Shown here piece after piece: positions 28,208-37,678 of a stretch of DNA of 64,000 bases. Made by a program: the position numbers and the translations under genes. Position 1 is the first letter of the stretch, and the number at the start of each line of letters is the position of its first letter. The notes below the pieces were generated by a model. The model ran no database searches. It was not told the origin of the DNA and worked only from the letters and a program-made list of their open reading frames with translations. This DNA comes from CAVUAN01 sp963739435 (GTDB lineage Bacteria; Acidobacteriota; Thermoanaerobaculia; UBA5066; Gp7-AA6), in contig CAVUAN010000019.1 of assembly GCA_963739435.1 (NCBI GenBank), positions 124,001 to 188,000 of the forward strand, read 5' to 3'.

Positions 28208-29698
28208 TCAGCGTGCTTTCTTCGGGCAGGACTGCGTGAATCCGAGCTCGCACGCCCTCTTGTAAAACTCCGCGGCCCGGTGACGGTCGCGGGTGACGCC
28301 CTTTCCCTTTTCGTAGGCCATGCCGAGGTCGTGGCAGCCTTCGCCGTCGCCTCCCTGGCAGGCCTTGTCGAGAAACGAGGCGGCCGTCGCGAGGTTCGCT
28401 TCGACACCCGAGCCGCTCGTGTAGACGGCCGCGGCATTGAAGCAGCCGAAGGCGTCACCGCGCCCGCAGCCGAGCTCCGAGAGCTCTCGCCCCTTCGTGA
28501 GGTCCTTCTCGATGCCGTCGCCCGCGAGGTACAACGCACCGAGGAGCGAGCAGGCCCGTGAACCGGCCTCATCGGCGTTGGTATCGAGGGGGTCCGGCTT
28601 CCGGTTGCAGGCCTCCTCGAAGATCGGAGCTGCCTTCGCCTCGTTCTTCTCGACGCCGAGCCCGTCACGGTAGGAGCGCCCGACGTTCAAACAGCCGTTG
28701 AGGTTGGAGGGCTGGCAGCTCGTGCCGGCGCACCCGCGCTGATAGAGCGCAAAAGCCCGCGCACCGTCCTTCTTGACCCCGCGCCCGTGCTCGTAGAGGA
28801 AGCCGAGGTTCGTGCAGGCCGTGGAGCTGCCCATCTCGCACGCCTCGCCGTACGCGGCGGCCGCGCGAACCGGGTCGCGCGCGGTGCCGCGGCCGTCGTC
28901 GGCCATCAACCCGACGTTGTAGCAGCCGAGCGCGTCGCCGAGGTCGCAGGCTTTCACGTAAAGAGAAGTGGCCCGGCGATCGTCCTTCTTGACGAGCTTT
29001 CCGGTCGCATAGAGAAACGCGAAATGCGCGCAGCCCGAGCCGCTGCCGAGGTCGCAGGCCCGCGTGAGGGCGGCGATGGCGTCATTTCCCCGGTCCGGCC
29101 GGTCCAGGAGATGGAATCCCTCCTGTGCGCACGCCTCGGCCGAGCCGGCCCGGCAGGCGGACTCGAAGAGCTCCATCGCCCGGTCCCTGTCGGTCTCCCG
29201 GCCGCGGCTCCAGAGGCGCCACGCCTGGCGGAAGCAGCCCGCGGCGACGCCATCCTTGCAGCTCTTTTCAAAAAACGGGTCCTGGTCGATCGGGACGAGC
29301 GTCGCGTCGACATTGGCTCCGGCGCGGCGAAGCGTGACGCGCACAGGCTGGCACGCCCGGCCGAAGGCGGCGTCGACGAACTCGCAATCGTTCGCGATGC
29401 GAGCCGGGCCGATCTCCTCGATGACGTCGTTTGGCTTGATCCCCGCTGCCGCGCCCGGGCCCCCGGGGAGCACCTCGGCGACGACGGCGCCTCGGGCGTC
29501 GCCCGGCAGCGCGAGATTCGTTCGGAGCTGGCGCGAGATCGGGACAACCTCGATGCCGAGAGTTCCGCTGCAACGAGCCTGGGGTTCCGCCGCGCCCCCG
29601 GCAGAGGACGGCGGCGCGGACGGGCTCGATGCGCAGCCGGCCGTGAAGACCGCCGCAGAGAGCACCGCGGCCTGAAATCTGACGGGGACTCGCTTCAT
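28208..29698 (-). CDS. Lipoprotein with PDZ domain and Cys-rich Sel1 (TPR-like) repeats
   Basis: A 496-residue protein from ATG 29698, with a lipoprotein signal (AAVLSAAVFTAGC, lipobox TAGC). Residues about 45-130 form a PDZ-like domain (GAVVAEVLPGGPGAAAGIKPNDVIEEIG). Residues 145-490 contain about nine Sel1-like repeats such as GCYNVGLMADDGRGTARD and ACTNLGFLYEHGRGVKKDG, each with a conserved Cys pair as in Helicobacter Hcp proteins; these disulfides fit a periplasmic place. The PDZ-Sel1 combination suggests a scaffold for envelope proteins. Divergent from the DUF1326 gene, 56 bases apart. Confidence 0.88.
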   Translation of the reverse strand: MKRVPVRFQAAVLSAAVFTAGCASSPSAPPSSAGGAAEPQARCSGTLGIEVVPISRQLRTNLALPGDARGAVVAEVLPGGPGAAAGIKPNDVIEEIGPARIANDCEFVDAAFGRACQPVRVTLRRAGANVDATLVPIDQDPFFEKSCKDGVAAGCFRQAWRLWSRGRETDRDRAMELFESACRAGSAEACAQEGFHLLDRPDRGNDAIAALTRACDLGSGSGCAHFAFLYATGKLVKKDDRRATSLYVKACDLGDALGCYNVGLMADDGRGTARDPVRAAAAYGEACEMGSSTACTNLGFLYEHGRGVKKDGARAFALYQRGCAGTSCQPSNLNGCLNVGRSYRDGLGVEKNEAKAAPIFEEACNRKPDPLDTNADEAGSRACSLLGALYLAGDGIEKDLTKGRELSELGCGRGDAFGCFNAAAVYTSGSGVEANLATAASFLDKACQGGDGEGCHDLGMAYEKGKGVTRDRHRAAEFYKRACELGFTQSCPKKAR

Positions 29699-29754
29699 GC
29701 TGTTGGCCTCCCCTGGTCGGGCGATGCTATGCTTTTTGGACGAGGAGGTGTCCC

Positions 29755-30489
29755 ATGCGTTTTCGCTCACTTCTTCTCACGCTCGTCCTGGCTGCGACAG
29801 CGCTCGGCGTGGTCGCGGACGACAAGAAGACGTCCTGGAAGATGTCCGGCCAGCTCGAGGAGGCCTGTTCCTGTGACGCGGCGTGCCCGTGCTGGTTCGG
29901 CTCCAAGCCGACCAAGATGAACTGCAGCGGAGGCTTCGCCATCTTCATCGATAGAGGGTCCTACGGCAAAGTGAACCTGGACGGCCTCGGCGCCGCCTTC
30001 ATCGGGGCGAGCAAAGAGGGAATGACGATGATGGAATCGATGGGCGACTGGAACTTCATGACGATGTACATCGATGAGAAGGCCACCCCGGAACAGCGCA
30101 AGGCGCTCGAGGCCATCATGCGCGAGACCTCACCGCCCGCCGCGCCAGCCGAGAGGACTCACATCAAGTACGTCCCCGTCACACGCAAGATCGTGGGCAA
30201 CGAGCACATTGTGACGATCGGAAGCTTCGGCGGCTTCTCCGCCCACTTGCTCCCGGGCGGGATGGGCGGCTCGGCCAAGATCGTCAATCCTCCGGGCGCC
30301 GATCCGATTCACAAGGAGTATCAGCAGGGCAAGACAACCCGGCAGACCTACACCGACGCCGGGCAGAAGTGGGACTGGTCGAACAGCAACTACATGTACG
30401 GGACGTTTTCGACCGACAGCGACGAATACTCGAAGTTCAGCGCCGCCATGGCCCAGGAGATGGAGAAGGCGAAGGCCCAGAAGAAATAG
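29755..30489 (+). CDS. Exported DUF1326-domain protein
   Basis: A 244-residue protein with a signal peptide (SLLLTLVLAATALGVVA). The DUF1326 signature CSCDAACPCWFGSKPT is at about residues 38-53, followed by MNCSGGFAIFIDRGSYGKV and LDGLGAAFIG. The four clustered Cys could bind metal or form disulfides; the function of the family is unknown. GAGGAGGTGTCCC precedes ATG 29755. The C-terminus is Lys/Ala-rich. It converges with the DUF1801-like gene. Confidence 0.87.
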   Translation: MRFRSLLLTLVLAATALGVVADDKKTSWKMSGQLEEACSCDAACPCWFGSKPTKMNCSGGFAIFIDRGSYGKVNLDGLGAAFIGASKEGMTMMESMGDWNFMTMYIDEKATPEQRKALEAIMRETSPPAAPAERTHIKYVPVTRKIVGNEHIVTIGSFGGFSAHLLPGGMGGSAKIVNPPGADPIHKEYQQGKTTRQTYTDAGQKWDWSNSNYMYGTFSTDSDEYSKFSAAMAQEMEKAKAQKK

Positions 30490-30504
30490 TGGGGGGCGAG
30501 CCCC

Positions 30505-31119
30505 TCAGCAGTTCTCGTACTTCCAGTTCCGGGTTTTTCCTTCCGCCAGCCACTCGACCGCGGTGACGAGGCGCTTCTGCCTCGTCTCGTCGCGCTTGGC
30601 CTCCGTGATCCACTCGATGTATTCCTTGCGGGCGCTGGGGCTGAACTTCTCGAACGTGGCGGAGGCCGCCCTGTTCTTTTTCAGCGCGGCCGCCAGGTCT
30701 TCGGGCACGGCGGGCGGCGGTGCCGGCCGTCTGGCCGGCCTCGGCCGCGCGGGCTCATCCGACTCGTTCAGCTTCGCGGCTTTCCGGATGTAGCGCAGCA
30801 TCGCGCGGTCCGAGGGCAGGTCCTCGAGGCTCGTGATCCGGCCGAGACTCCCCATCGCCGTGTCGGCTTTGCCCCCGTCGGGGCCGAGCTCGGCCTCCAT
30901 CCCAACATGCCAGAAGCCGAACACGCAGTGCCCCTTGAAAGCTGTCATCCCGCACATGATCTTTCCGCGATACACGAACGTCGGCGAGCTCCACTTCAGC
31001 GTCTCCTCGGCTTCGGGACATCCCTCGTGCACCAGCTTCCGCAGGTGACGCAGGATCGGCTTCGCGAAATCGGCCGCCTTCGCAATGTGAGCGTCGACGC
31101 GCGGGTCGGTCTTCTTCAT
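30505..31119 (-). CDS. DUF1801 / YdeI-like protein
   Basis: A 204-residue cytoplasmic protein. Residues about 1-115 form a DUF1801 (YdhG-like) domain with CPEAEETLKWSSPTFVYRGK and FGFWHVGMEAEL; residues 140-200 are the C-terminal YdeI/OmpD-associated helix pair (FEKFSPSARKEYIEWITEAK, then RQKRLVTAVEWLAEGKTRNW). These proteins are linked to stress or antibiotic tolerance, but their biochemical role is not known. ATG 31119 overlaps the stop of the upstream DUF4412 gene (ATGA), so the two are translated together. Confidence 0.87.
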   Translation of the reverse strand: MKKTDPRVDAHIAKAADFAKPILRHLRKLVHEGCPEAEETLKWSSPTFVYRGKIMCGMTAFKGHCVFGFWHVGMEAELGPDGGKADTAMGSLGRITSLEDLPSDRAMLRYIRKAAKLNESDEPARPRPARRPAPPPAVPEDLAAALKKNRAASATFEKFSPSARKEYIEWITEAKRDETRQKRLVTAVEWLAEGKTRNWKYENC

Positions 31120-31904
31120 TGCTTCTCCTGCGCCTTCTTCTTCGCGTCCTCGTAGGCCTTGCGCTGCTCGGGCGTCATGGTAGATACGCCGGAGCCGGAT
31201 TCGACCTTCCGATATCCCTTGGGAATCTCGAAAAGCGACCCGGGAAGGGACTTCTTTTCCAGGCTGACGAGCTCCATCTCCATTCCTCCTGTCGCTTCGT
31301 GGGCGGAGCGGAGTTTCACTCGAATCGGAAGGCCCTTGATGCCCGCTTCCTGGATCGTCTTCATCCAGCGGTCGGAGCCCTTCGGAGCCCGATACATCGC
31401 AGACCACCACGCGCTGGAGACGGGCAGGTCGGCGGCCACGCAGACTTCGATTTCAGCCCCCTTCGAGGCCCCCTTCGAGGAAGTCAGCAACGCCTTTTCG
31501 CAGGCGTATCCGGCCACGCTGTCCCGGCCGAGCCGCTTGATCGTCCAGGCGTCTTCGGCCTGCTTGCCCGACTGCTCGCGCAGCTTGGCAAGATCGATGA
31601 CCCAGTACGTCTTCTGCTCGTCGCTGACCATGTAGAGAATGTCGGGTTCGGCGAGCTTCTGGATCATCGTCGCCTTGCCCGCCGACGGCGTTTTCGAGCC
31701 CCCCTTGTTCGGCCGCCCGCCGGCCGCCGCGTCCATTTGCATTTCCATGCGTAGCGCGCTGCGCGAGAACGAGATGCTGTACCGTCCGTCCGGCGTCGTC
31801 GAGCTATGGGTGGTCAACCTGAAGGTCGCGACGCCTTCGTTCTGCGCGAGAACGAACCCGGGCGCAAGGAACAAACAGGCGAACAGGAGCCGGCCGATCC
31901 TCAT
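31116..31904 (-). CDS. Exported DUF4412-like protein
   Basis: A 262-residue protein with signal peptide (LLFACLFLAPGFVLAQ). The body resembles DUF4412-type envelope proteins: KATMIQKLAEPDILYMVSDE, then RDSVAGYACEKALLTSSKG, and a C-terminal GSLFEIPKGYRKVE. A perfect ribosome site AGGAGG lies five bases before ATG 31904. The end is a charged helix (EQRKAYEDAKKKAQEKQ). Function unknown. It is divergent from the P450 gene and coupled to the DUF1801 gene. Confidence 0.82.
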   Translation of the reverse strand: MRIGRLLFACLFLAPGFVLAQNEGVATFRLTTHSSTTPDGRYSISFSRSALRMEMQMDAAAGGRPNKGGSKTPSAGKATMIQKLAEPDILYMVSDEQKTYWVIDLAKLREQSGKQAEDAWTIKRLGRDSVAGYACEKALLTSSKGASKGAEIEVCVAADLPVSSAWWSAMYRAPKGSDRWMKTIQEAGIKGLPIRVKLRSAHEATGGMEMELVSLEKKSLPGSLFEIPKGYRKVESGSGVSTMTPEQRKAYEDAKKKAQEKQ

Positions 31905-32040
31905 GCTTTCCTCCTGGTCAGGCTGGACTCGAAGGGCGGCATTCTCACACAAGGAGGATCGCGGGCGGAGCGGACAAACAGCGTCCGAGCCGATAGAGTG
32001 GGCATCCAACAGCCCGGCTGGCAGTTGAAAGGAGATGTCA

Positions 32041-33365
32041 TGGCGGACGCCCCGCTTCCACCCGGTGACACGGGTCTGCCTCTCCTCGGAGAGACCCTTT
32101 CGATGTTGAAGAACGGCTTCGGGTTTGTCGAAGCCGGCGCCCGGAAACACGGGCCGATCTTCCAGACGAGCGTCTTCGGACGTAAGACCGCGGTCATCTC
32201 GGGGCCCAACGCCAGCGGCCTCTTCATCGACTCGAGCCGGGTGCAGCGCTCGGGCTCGATGCCGCCGCACATCGAGACCCTGTTTGCGGGCCGCAGCCTG
32301 CCCCTCCTGGACGGCGACGAGCACCGCGACCGGAAGCGCCTCGTGATGGCGGCCTTCACCCGCGAAGCTCTGGCTTCTTATCTCCCCATCATGCAGAGGC
32401 TCGTGAGCGAGTCGATCGCGCAATGGTCCCAAAAGGCCGAAGTCCGCCTCCTCGACGAGTTCAAACGCCTCTCGATCGAGACGGTCGCCGTGACGATGCT
32501 CGGCCTCTCCCGCGGTCCAGCTCTCGACAGGGTGCTCGCCGACTACGGCCTGGTCATGGCTGGATTTGCGAACCTTCCGATACCTCTCCCGGGCACGGCA
32601 TTCACCCGGTCCAAGCAGGCCCTCGCGAGAATCCTGGCGGTGTTCGAGAAATGCGTCCGGGAACATCAAGCGATCCCCCAGAACGACGGCCTGTCGCGCA
32701 TTCTCACGGCGAGAACGGAGGGCGGCCGCGGCATCACGATCGAAGAGGCGAAGATGGAGCTTCACCACGCCATCGTTGCCGGGCTCATCGTCTGGGCCTG
32801 GTTCGTGACGGCCGTCCTCGAGCTCGGCAAGCGTCCGGATCTGCGCGACAAGCTGATGGGCGATATCCGGGCGCACGCTCCGGCGGGGCCGCTGACGCTC
32901 GAGTCGCTCGGGAAGATGCACGAGCTCCAGGCAATCTCCATGGAGATCCGCCGCTTGAGCCCGGTCATCTTCGTGCTCTTCGGCAAGGCCCGGGAGACAT
33001 TCCAGTTCGAGGGATTCACGGTGCCCAAGGGCTGGCAGGTCCTCTGGGGAATTCGGTCCTCCCACATCCGGCCCGAGGTATACGCGGCACCCGAGGAGTT
33101 CGATCCCTCGAGGTTTTCTCCTCCGCGTGCCGAGCAGCAGAAGCACGAGCACGCGTTCGTCCCGAACGGGGCGGGGCCGACAACCGGCCACAAGTGCGCG
33201 GGCTGGGAATTCGCCCCGGTGTTCCTGCAGGTCTTCTTGATCGAGCTCTATCGGTCCTACGACGTCCAGATTGCCCAGCCACAGAATCTCGAGCTCGACT
33301 GGAGCCGCGTCCCGCCCGAACCCAAAGACGGCCTCCGCGCGAGCGTCCAGCGCCGATCGACCTGA
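32041..33365 (+). CDS. Cytochrome P450 with atypical I helix
   Basis: A 441-residue P450 starting at ATG 32041 with AAAGGAGATGTC before it. LPPGDTGLPLLGETL at the N-terminus, the K-helix MEIRRLSP (ExxR), and the heme-binding loop FVPNGAGPTTGHKCAGWEF with the Cys thiolate ligand are clear. The I helix reads AIVAGLIVWAWFVTAVLELG, so the usual acid-alcohol pair (AGxD/ET) that activates oxygen is replaced by Ile-Val. No ferredoxin or reductase gene is adjacent. This could be a peroxygenase or isomerase-type P450; the substrate is unknown. It is followed closely by arfB. Confidence 0.92.
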
Positions 33366-33377
33366 CCGGGAACCCCG

Positions 33378-33797
33378 ATGCTCCACGTGACGCCTTCGAT
33401 CTCTATCGCCGAGCACGAGCTGGACGAGCGGTTCGTGCGCGCGTCGGGCCCCGGAGGCCAGAACGTCAACAAGGTCTCGACTGCCGTCGAGCTGCGCTTC
33501 GACGTCGCCGCGTCGACGCTTCCACCGGACGTGAAAACGCGGCTCCACGCCCTGGCGGGCCGAAGGATCTCGACGGATGGCGTGCTCCTGATCGACAGCC
33601 GCGAGCACCGCACCCAGGCCCAGAATCGCTCCGCGGCAAGGGACCGTCTCGTGGCCCTGCTGCGGCAAGCTGCCGCGCGGCCGAAACCACGCAAGAAGAC
33701 GCGGCCCTCGAAGGCCGCTTCCGAGCGGCGCCTCGTGGCCAAGGGCCAGCGCGCCCGAGTCAAGGCGCGGCGCGGCCGTGTCCATGGTGACGAGTAG
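33378..33797 (+). CDS. arfB: Alternative ribosome-rescue factor ArfB (YaeJ-type peptidyl-tRNA hydrolase)
   Basis: A 139-residue protein that frees stalled ribosomes by hydrolysing peptidyl-tRNA. The catalytic GGQ is in RASGPGGQNVNKVSTAVELR (residues about 21-40), followed by RISTDGVLLIDSREHRTQAQNR as in the ArfB/class I RF family. The C-terminal tail (residues 100-139) is rich in Lys/Arg (PRKKTRPSKAASERRL), which in ArfB enters the mRNA channel. It overlaps the following ATL gene. Confidence 0.93.
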   Translation: MLHVTPSISIAEHELDERFVRASGPGGQNVNKVSTAVELRFDVAASTLPPDVKTRLHALAGRRISTDGVLLIDSREHRTQAQNRSAARDRLVALLRQAAARPKPRKKTRPSKAASERRLVAKGQRARVKARRGRVHGDE

Positions 33798-34125
33798 TCG
33801 CCGCCCCGGCAGCCGCGATCGGATCTACTCGGTCGTGATCCACATCCCGCGCGGGCGCGTCGCGACTTACGGACAGGTGGCGCGGCTCGCCGGCCTCCCC
33901 GGCCAGGCGCGGCAGGTCGGCTACGCCTTGAGCGCCCTCGACGACGGCAGCCGGATTCCCTGGCACCGCGTCGTCAACGCCCGAGGCCAGATCAGCGCCC
34001 GCCGCGACGGCGGCCAGGCATCCGTCGTCCAGCGCCTTCTCCTCGCGCGTGAGCGCGTAAAGTTCGACGCCAGCGGCTGCATCCGCCTCGATCACTTTCG
34101 CTGGCGACCGCGGACGGGGCGCTAG
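33784..34125 (+). CDS. Alkyltransferase-like (ATL) DNA-repair protein
   Basis: A 113-residue protein of the O6-methylguanine-DNA methyltransferase C-terminal domain family. It has PRGRVATYGQVARLAGLPGQ and GYALSALDD, but the acceptor motif PCHRV is PWHRVV, so there is no acceptor Cys; this Trp form is characteristic of ATL proteins, which bind O6-alkylguanine and pass it to nucleotide excision repair. GTG 33778 is an alternative start. The gene starts within the 3' end of arfB (14-base overlap). Confidence 0.93.
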   Translation: MVTSSRRPGSRDRIYSVVIHIPRGRVATYGQVARLAGLPGQARQVGYALSALDDGSRIPWHRVVNARGQISARRDGGQASVVQRLLLARERVKFDASGCIRLDHFRWRPRTGR

Positions 34126-34156
34126 AATCGCGGATGGGCACACGGAGGTGAACACC

Positions 34157-34978
34157 ATGAAAAAGCCGCACTTCGCCTTGATGGCGCTCGGGTTGGCTCT
34201 TGGCTCGCCCCTGCTCGGGGCCCAGCCCAAGGGCAAACCTCTCTCTGTCGAGCTTCAGTTCGTTCCCCAGGAAAACATCACGGCGGCAAACCCCCGGATG
34301 GATCCGGCCCTGACATCGACGGGTATCACTCTCCTGCCGATTCAGGACGGCCGGGGCTCCGACGGAACCCTCGTCGGCGAGAACTTCGAGAATGAAGCAA
34401 ACCCCATTGAGGTGCGGACCCAGTCCAACGTCGCCGAGTTCGTGAGCCGCACGCTACGGCAGAGCCTGATGGAGTGGCACGTCCGCCTGCAGGACAGCGG
34501 CGGCCTGGTTCTTTCCGGGGAAGTGCTCCGGCTTTTCGTGACCGAGCGAAACTTCTACGTCTCGGAGGCAAGCATCCGATTCCGGCTCCAGGACCAGGCC
34601 GGCCAGTTCCTCTGGGAGGGAACCGTCTCCGGACAGGCGAAAAGATGGGGCCGTTCGCTCAGCGCGGAGAACTACAACGAAGAGATCAGCGATTGCCTGA
34701 AGAAGGCCTACGCCGCACTAGTAAGCGACAAGGGTTTTCAGGCGGCGTGGGCAGGCCGACCGAAGACCGAGGTCGAAGGATCCTCGGTCACGGCCGCGGT
34801 CCTCAAGCAGAAGGTCATGAGCCTGATGAACGAAGAGATCGGTACAAGTGTGATCGTCGACTACGTCCGATCCCAGCGCGTCCAGCCGCCGATATCCGCG
34901 GAGGAGATCGTGGATTGGAAACGCTCGGGCGTGGCGGAACCAGTCATCGCCGCCGTCGTGCGCGGCACCTCTTCCTAG
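34157..34978 (+). CDS. Exported protein of unknown function, YajG-like
   Basis: A 273-residue protein with signal peptide (FALMALGLALGSPLLGAQ). The part TQSNVAEFVSRTLRQSLMEW followed by LVLSGEVLRLFVTERNFY and IRFRLQDQAGQFLWEG resembles the YajG-like lipoprotein fold, though there is no lipobox Cys. The C-terminal 60 residues (VTAAVLKQKVMSLMNEEIGT, then ISAEEIVDWKRSGVAEPVI) look like a short helical domain. Function unknown. GGAGGTGAACACC precedes ATG 34157; GTG 34148 is an alternative. Confidence 0.72.
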   Translation: MKKPHFALMALGLALGSPLLGAQPKGKPLSVELQFVPQENITAANPRMDPALTSTGITLLPIQDGRGSDGTLVGENFENEANPIEVRTQSNVAEFVSRTLRQSLMEWHVRLQDSGGLVLSGEVLRLFVTERNFYVSEASIRFRLQDQAGQFLWEGTVSGQAKRWGRSLSAENYNEEISDCLKKAYAALVSDKGFQAAWAGRPKTEVEGSSVTAAVLKQKVMSLMNEEIGTSVIVDYVRSQRVQPPISAEEIVDWKRSGVAEPVIAAVVRGTSS

Positions 34979-34980
34979 CT

Positions 34981-35590
34981 TTACCCGCCGTGCGGCGCCT
35001 TGGCGTGAGGCGCGGGCGCCTTCGCGTGAGGCGCCGGCGCAGCGGCGTGTGGAGCAGCCGTGTGCGGATGCGCTGCCTCCGAATGCGCTGTATGCGTGTG
35101 CGCGTGCGCCTCGGCCGTATGCGGGTGCGCTGCGTTCGGGTGCGGGTGCGCGGCGACGGCGTGGGGGTGTGCCGGCGCGACCACGACCAGATGGCGGCTC
35201 TCCCAGTAGGCGTGTCTCCCGTACCAGGGACGGCCGACGTAGTAAGCACCCCAGTAGGTCCCGAGCGCGAACGGAACGATGGGAAAACCGACGACCGGCC
35301 CGTTCTCGTAGACCACGACGCGCCTGTCCTGGTACGGATACTCGAGGTAGGCGGCGGACACCCAGCCGCGATCGGGCCCCACGCTCACGTCGCACCAGCT
35401 CCAACCGTCGACGCAACCGCCCACCTCGACAGGCAGCACCGGCTGGGATCTTCGTGACCAGGGGGTACTCTACGTTCGGTCCGGCGCGCATGTTGACTGT
35501 GCGGACCGTGTAGGCCGTCTGTGCCGACGCCGCAAAAGGAACGGCCAGGGCGAAACCGACTCCCAGGATGAACAGGCGTGCTCGGATCAT
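34981..35590 (-). CDS. Exported SH3-domain protein with a His/Ala/Pro-rich tail (one frame break)
   Basis: From ATG 35590 (GGAGAG upstream): signal peptide LFILGVGFALAVPFAASAQT, then a bacterial SH3 domain (YTVRTVNMRAGPNVEYPLVTK, then VDGWSWCDV and GWVSAAYLEYPY), a hydrophobic GFPIVPFALGTYWGAYYVGR segment, and a last 65 residues made of AHPH, AHTH and APHA motifs with about 20 His. The tail is likely to bind transition metals. The frame changes near 35438 (GGTGCTGCCTG; one extra G). Length after repair about 202 residues. Convergent with the YajG-like gene. Confidence 0.82.
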
Positions 35591-35642
35591 ATTGCTCTCC
35601 CGGATTCTCACAGAATGGTACACCGCGATAGGCTTCGCCGCG

Positions 35643-36562
<920 letters not shown>

Positions 36563-36566
36563 AGCC

Positions 36567-37648
36567 ATGAAACTCCGCCAACCCGTTCAAGCTGCTCTGG
36601 GAACAGTTCCTCATCGAGTGGCGGCTCTACGTGCGCGACCGCGGCGCCATGTTCTGGACCTTCCTGTTCCCTCTCCTGATGCTGTTCGCCTTCGGCGTGA
36701 TCTTCCGCTCCGGCGGGCCGCCGGCTCTGACCCTGGTGCGCATCCCGCCGACGCAGGAGTCGGACCGCGATCGCGCGTTCGTCAAGGCGCTCGAGGAGTC
36801 GCACTTGACGATCGTGACGCTACCCGCCGCGGAGGCTGAGGCGCGGTGGAGCAAGGGCGAAACGATCGCGCAACTCGAGAGCGTGGGCGATGGCTACCGC
36901 CTGCGGCTGAACAGCTATCTCATCGCGCAGGGCCAGGTGGCGGCGCAGGCCGCGAGCCAGGCCTACCTCGTGGCGCAGGCGCGTCTCAACGGCTCGCCCG
37001 AGCCGGAGCGCATCCCGGTTGCAGTCGAGAGCCCCGGCCACGCGCATTCCGCCAACTACGCCGCGTTCCTCGTGCCGGGCTTGATCGGCCTGAACCTGCT
37101 GACCATGGGACTCTTCTCGGTCGGCATGGTGACGGTCGCCTACCGCGAGAAGGGGAAGTTCCGACGCTTGGCCGTGACCCCGCTTCCCAAATGGGTCTTC
37201 CTGCTCGGCCAGATCCTGCAGCGGGTCACGGTCGTCGTGCTGCAGACGATCGTGCTCCTCATCGCGGCGCGGTGGGGCTTCGGGATCTCGAACCAGGGCT
37301 CGAACCTGCTGTTTGCGGCCCTCGTCGTCTTCGGCACCGCGACCTTCATCGCCATGGGTTTCGCGCTCTCGAGCTTCGCCTCGACCATCGAGACCTATGC
37401 GCCGATCTCGAACCTCGTCTTCTTTCCGATGATGCTGCTCTCGGGCGTCTACTTCCGGCTCGACAGCGCGCCGCAGTGGATGCAGAAGGCCGTCTTCATC
37501 CTGCCCCTCTCTCCCTACCTGCGGGTCCTGCGCGCCGTCTTCAACGACGGCGCCGGCGCTTGCCGGCCACGGCGCGGGCCTCGCCATCCTCGCCACCTGG
37601 GCCGTGCTGTGTTTCCTCCTGGCCGTGCGCCGCTTCCGCTGGACCTAG
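36567..37648 (+). CDS. ABC-2-type exporter permease (two frame breaks)
   Basis: About 360 residues, partner of the ATPase directly upstream. The layout is a first membrane helix (FWTFLFPLLMLFAFGVIF), a periplasmic domain of about 120 residues, and five C-terminal helices, with the ABC-2 signature LPLSPYLRVLRAVFNDG. Start ATG 36567 requires one extra base near 36581 to be removed (MKLRNPFKLLWEQFLIEW). A second break near 37558 precedes the last helix, which ends VRRFRWT at stop 37648. It exports an unknown lipid, drug or polymer. Confidence 0.88.
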
Positions 37649-37678
37649 AAACGTCGGTTCGGATTGGCGAGTCTCAAG

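Noticed and set aside
31116..33785. Minus-strand frame running through the P450, arfB and the DUF4412 gene as one 889-residue protein
   Set aside because: Only its last 262 residues are a real protein; the rest is the antisense of the P450 and arfB. ATG 31904 with a perfect AGGAGG is the true start.
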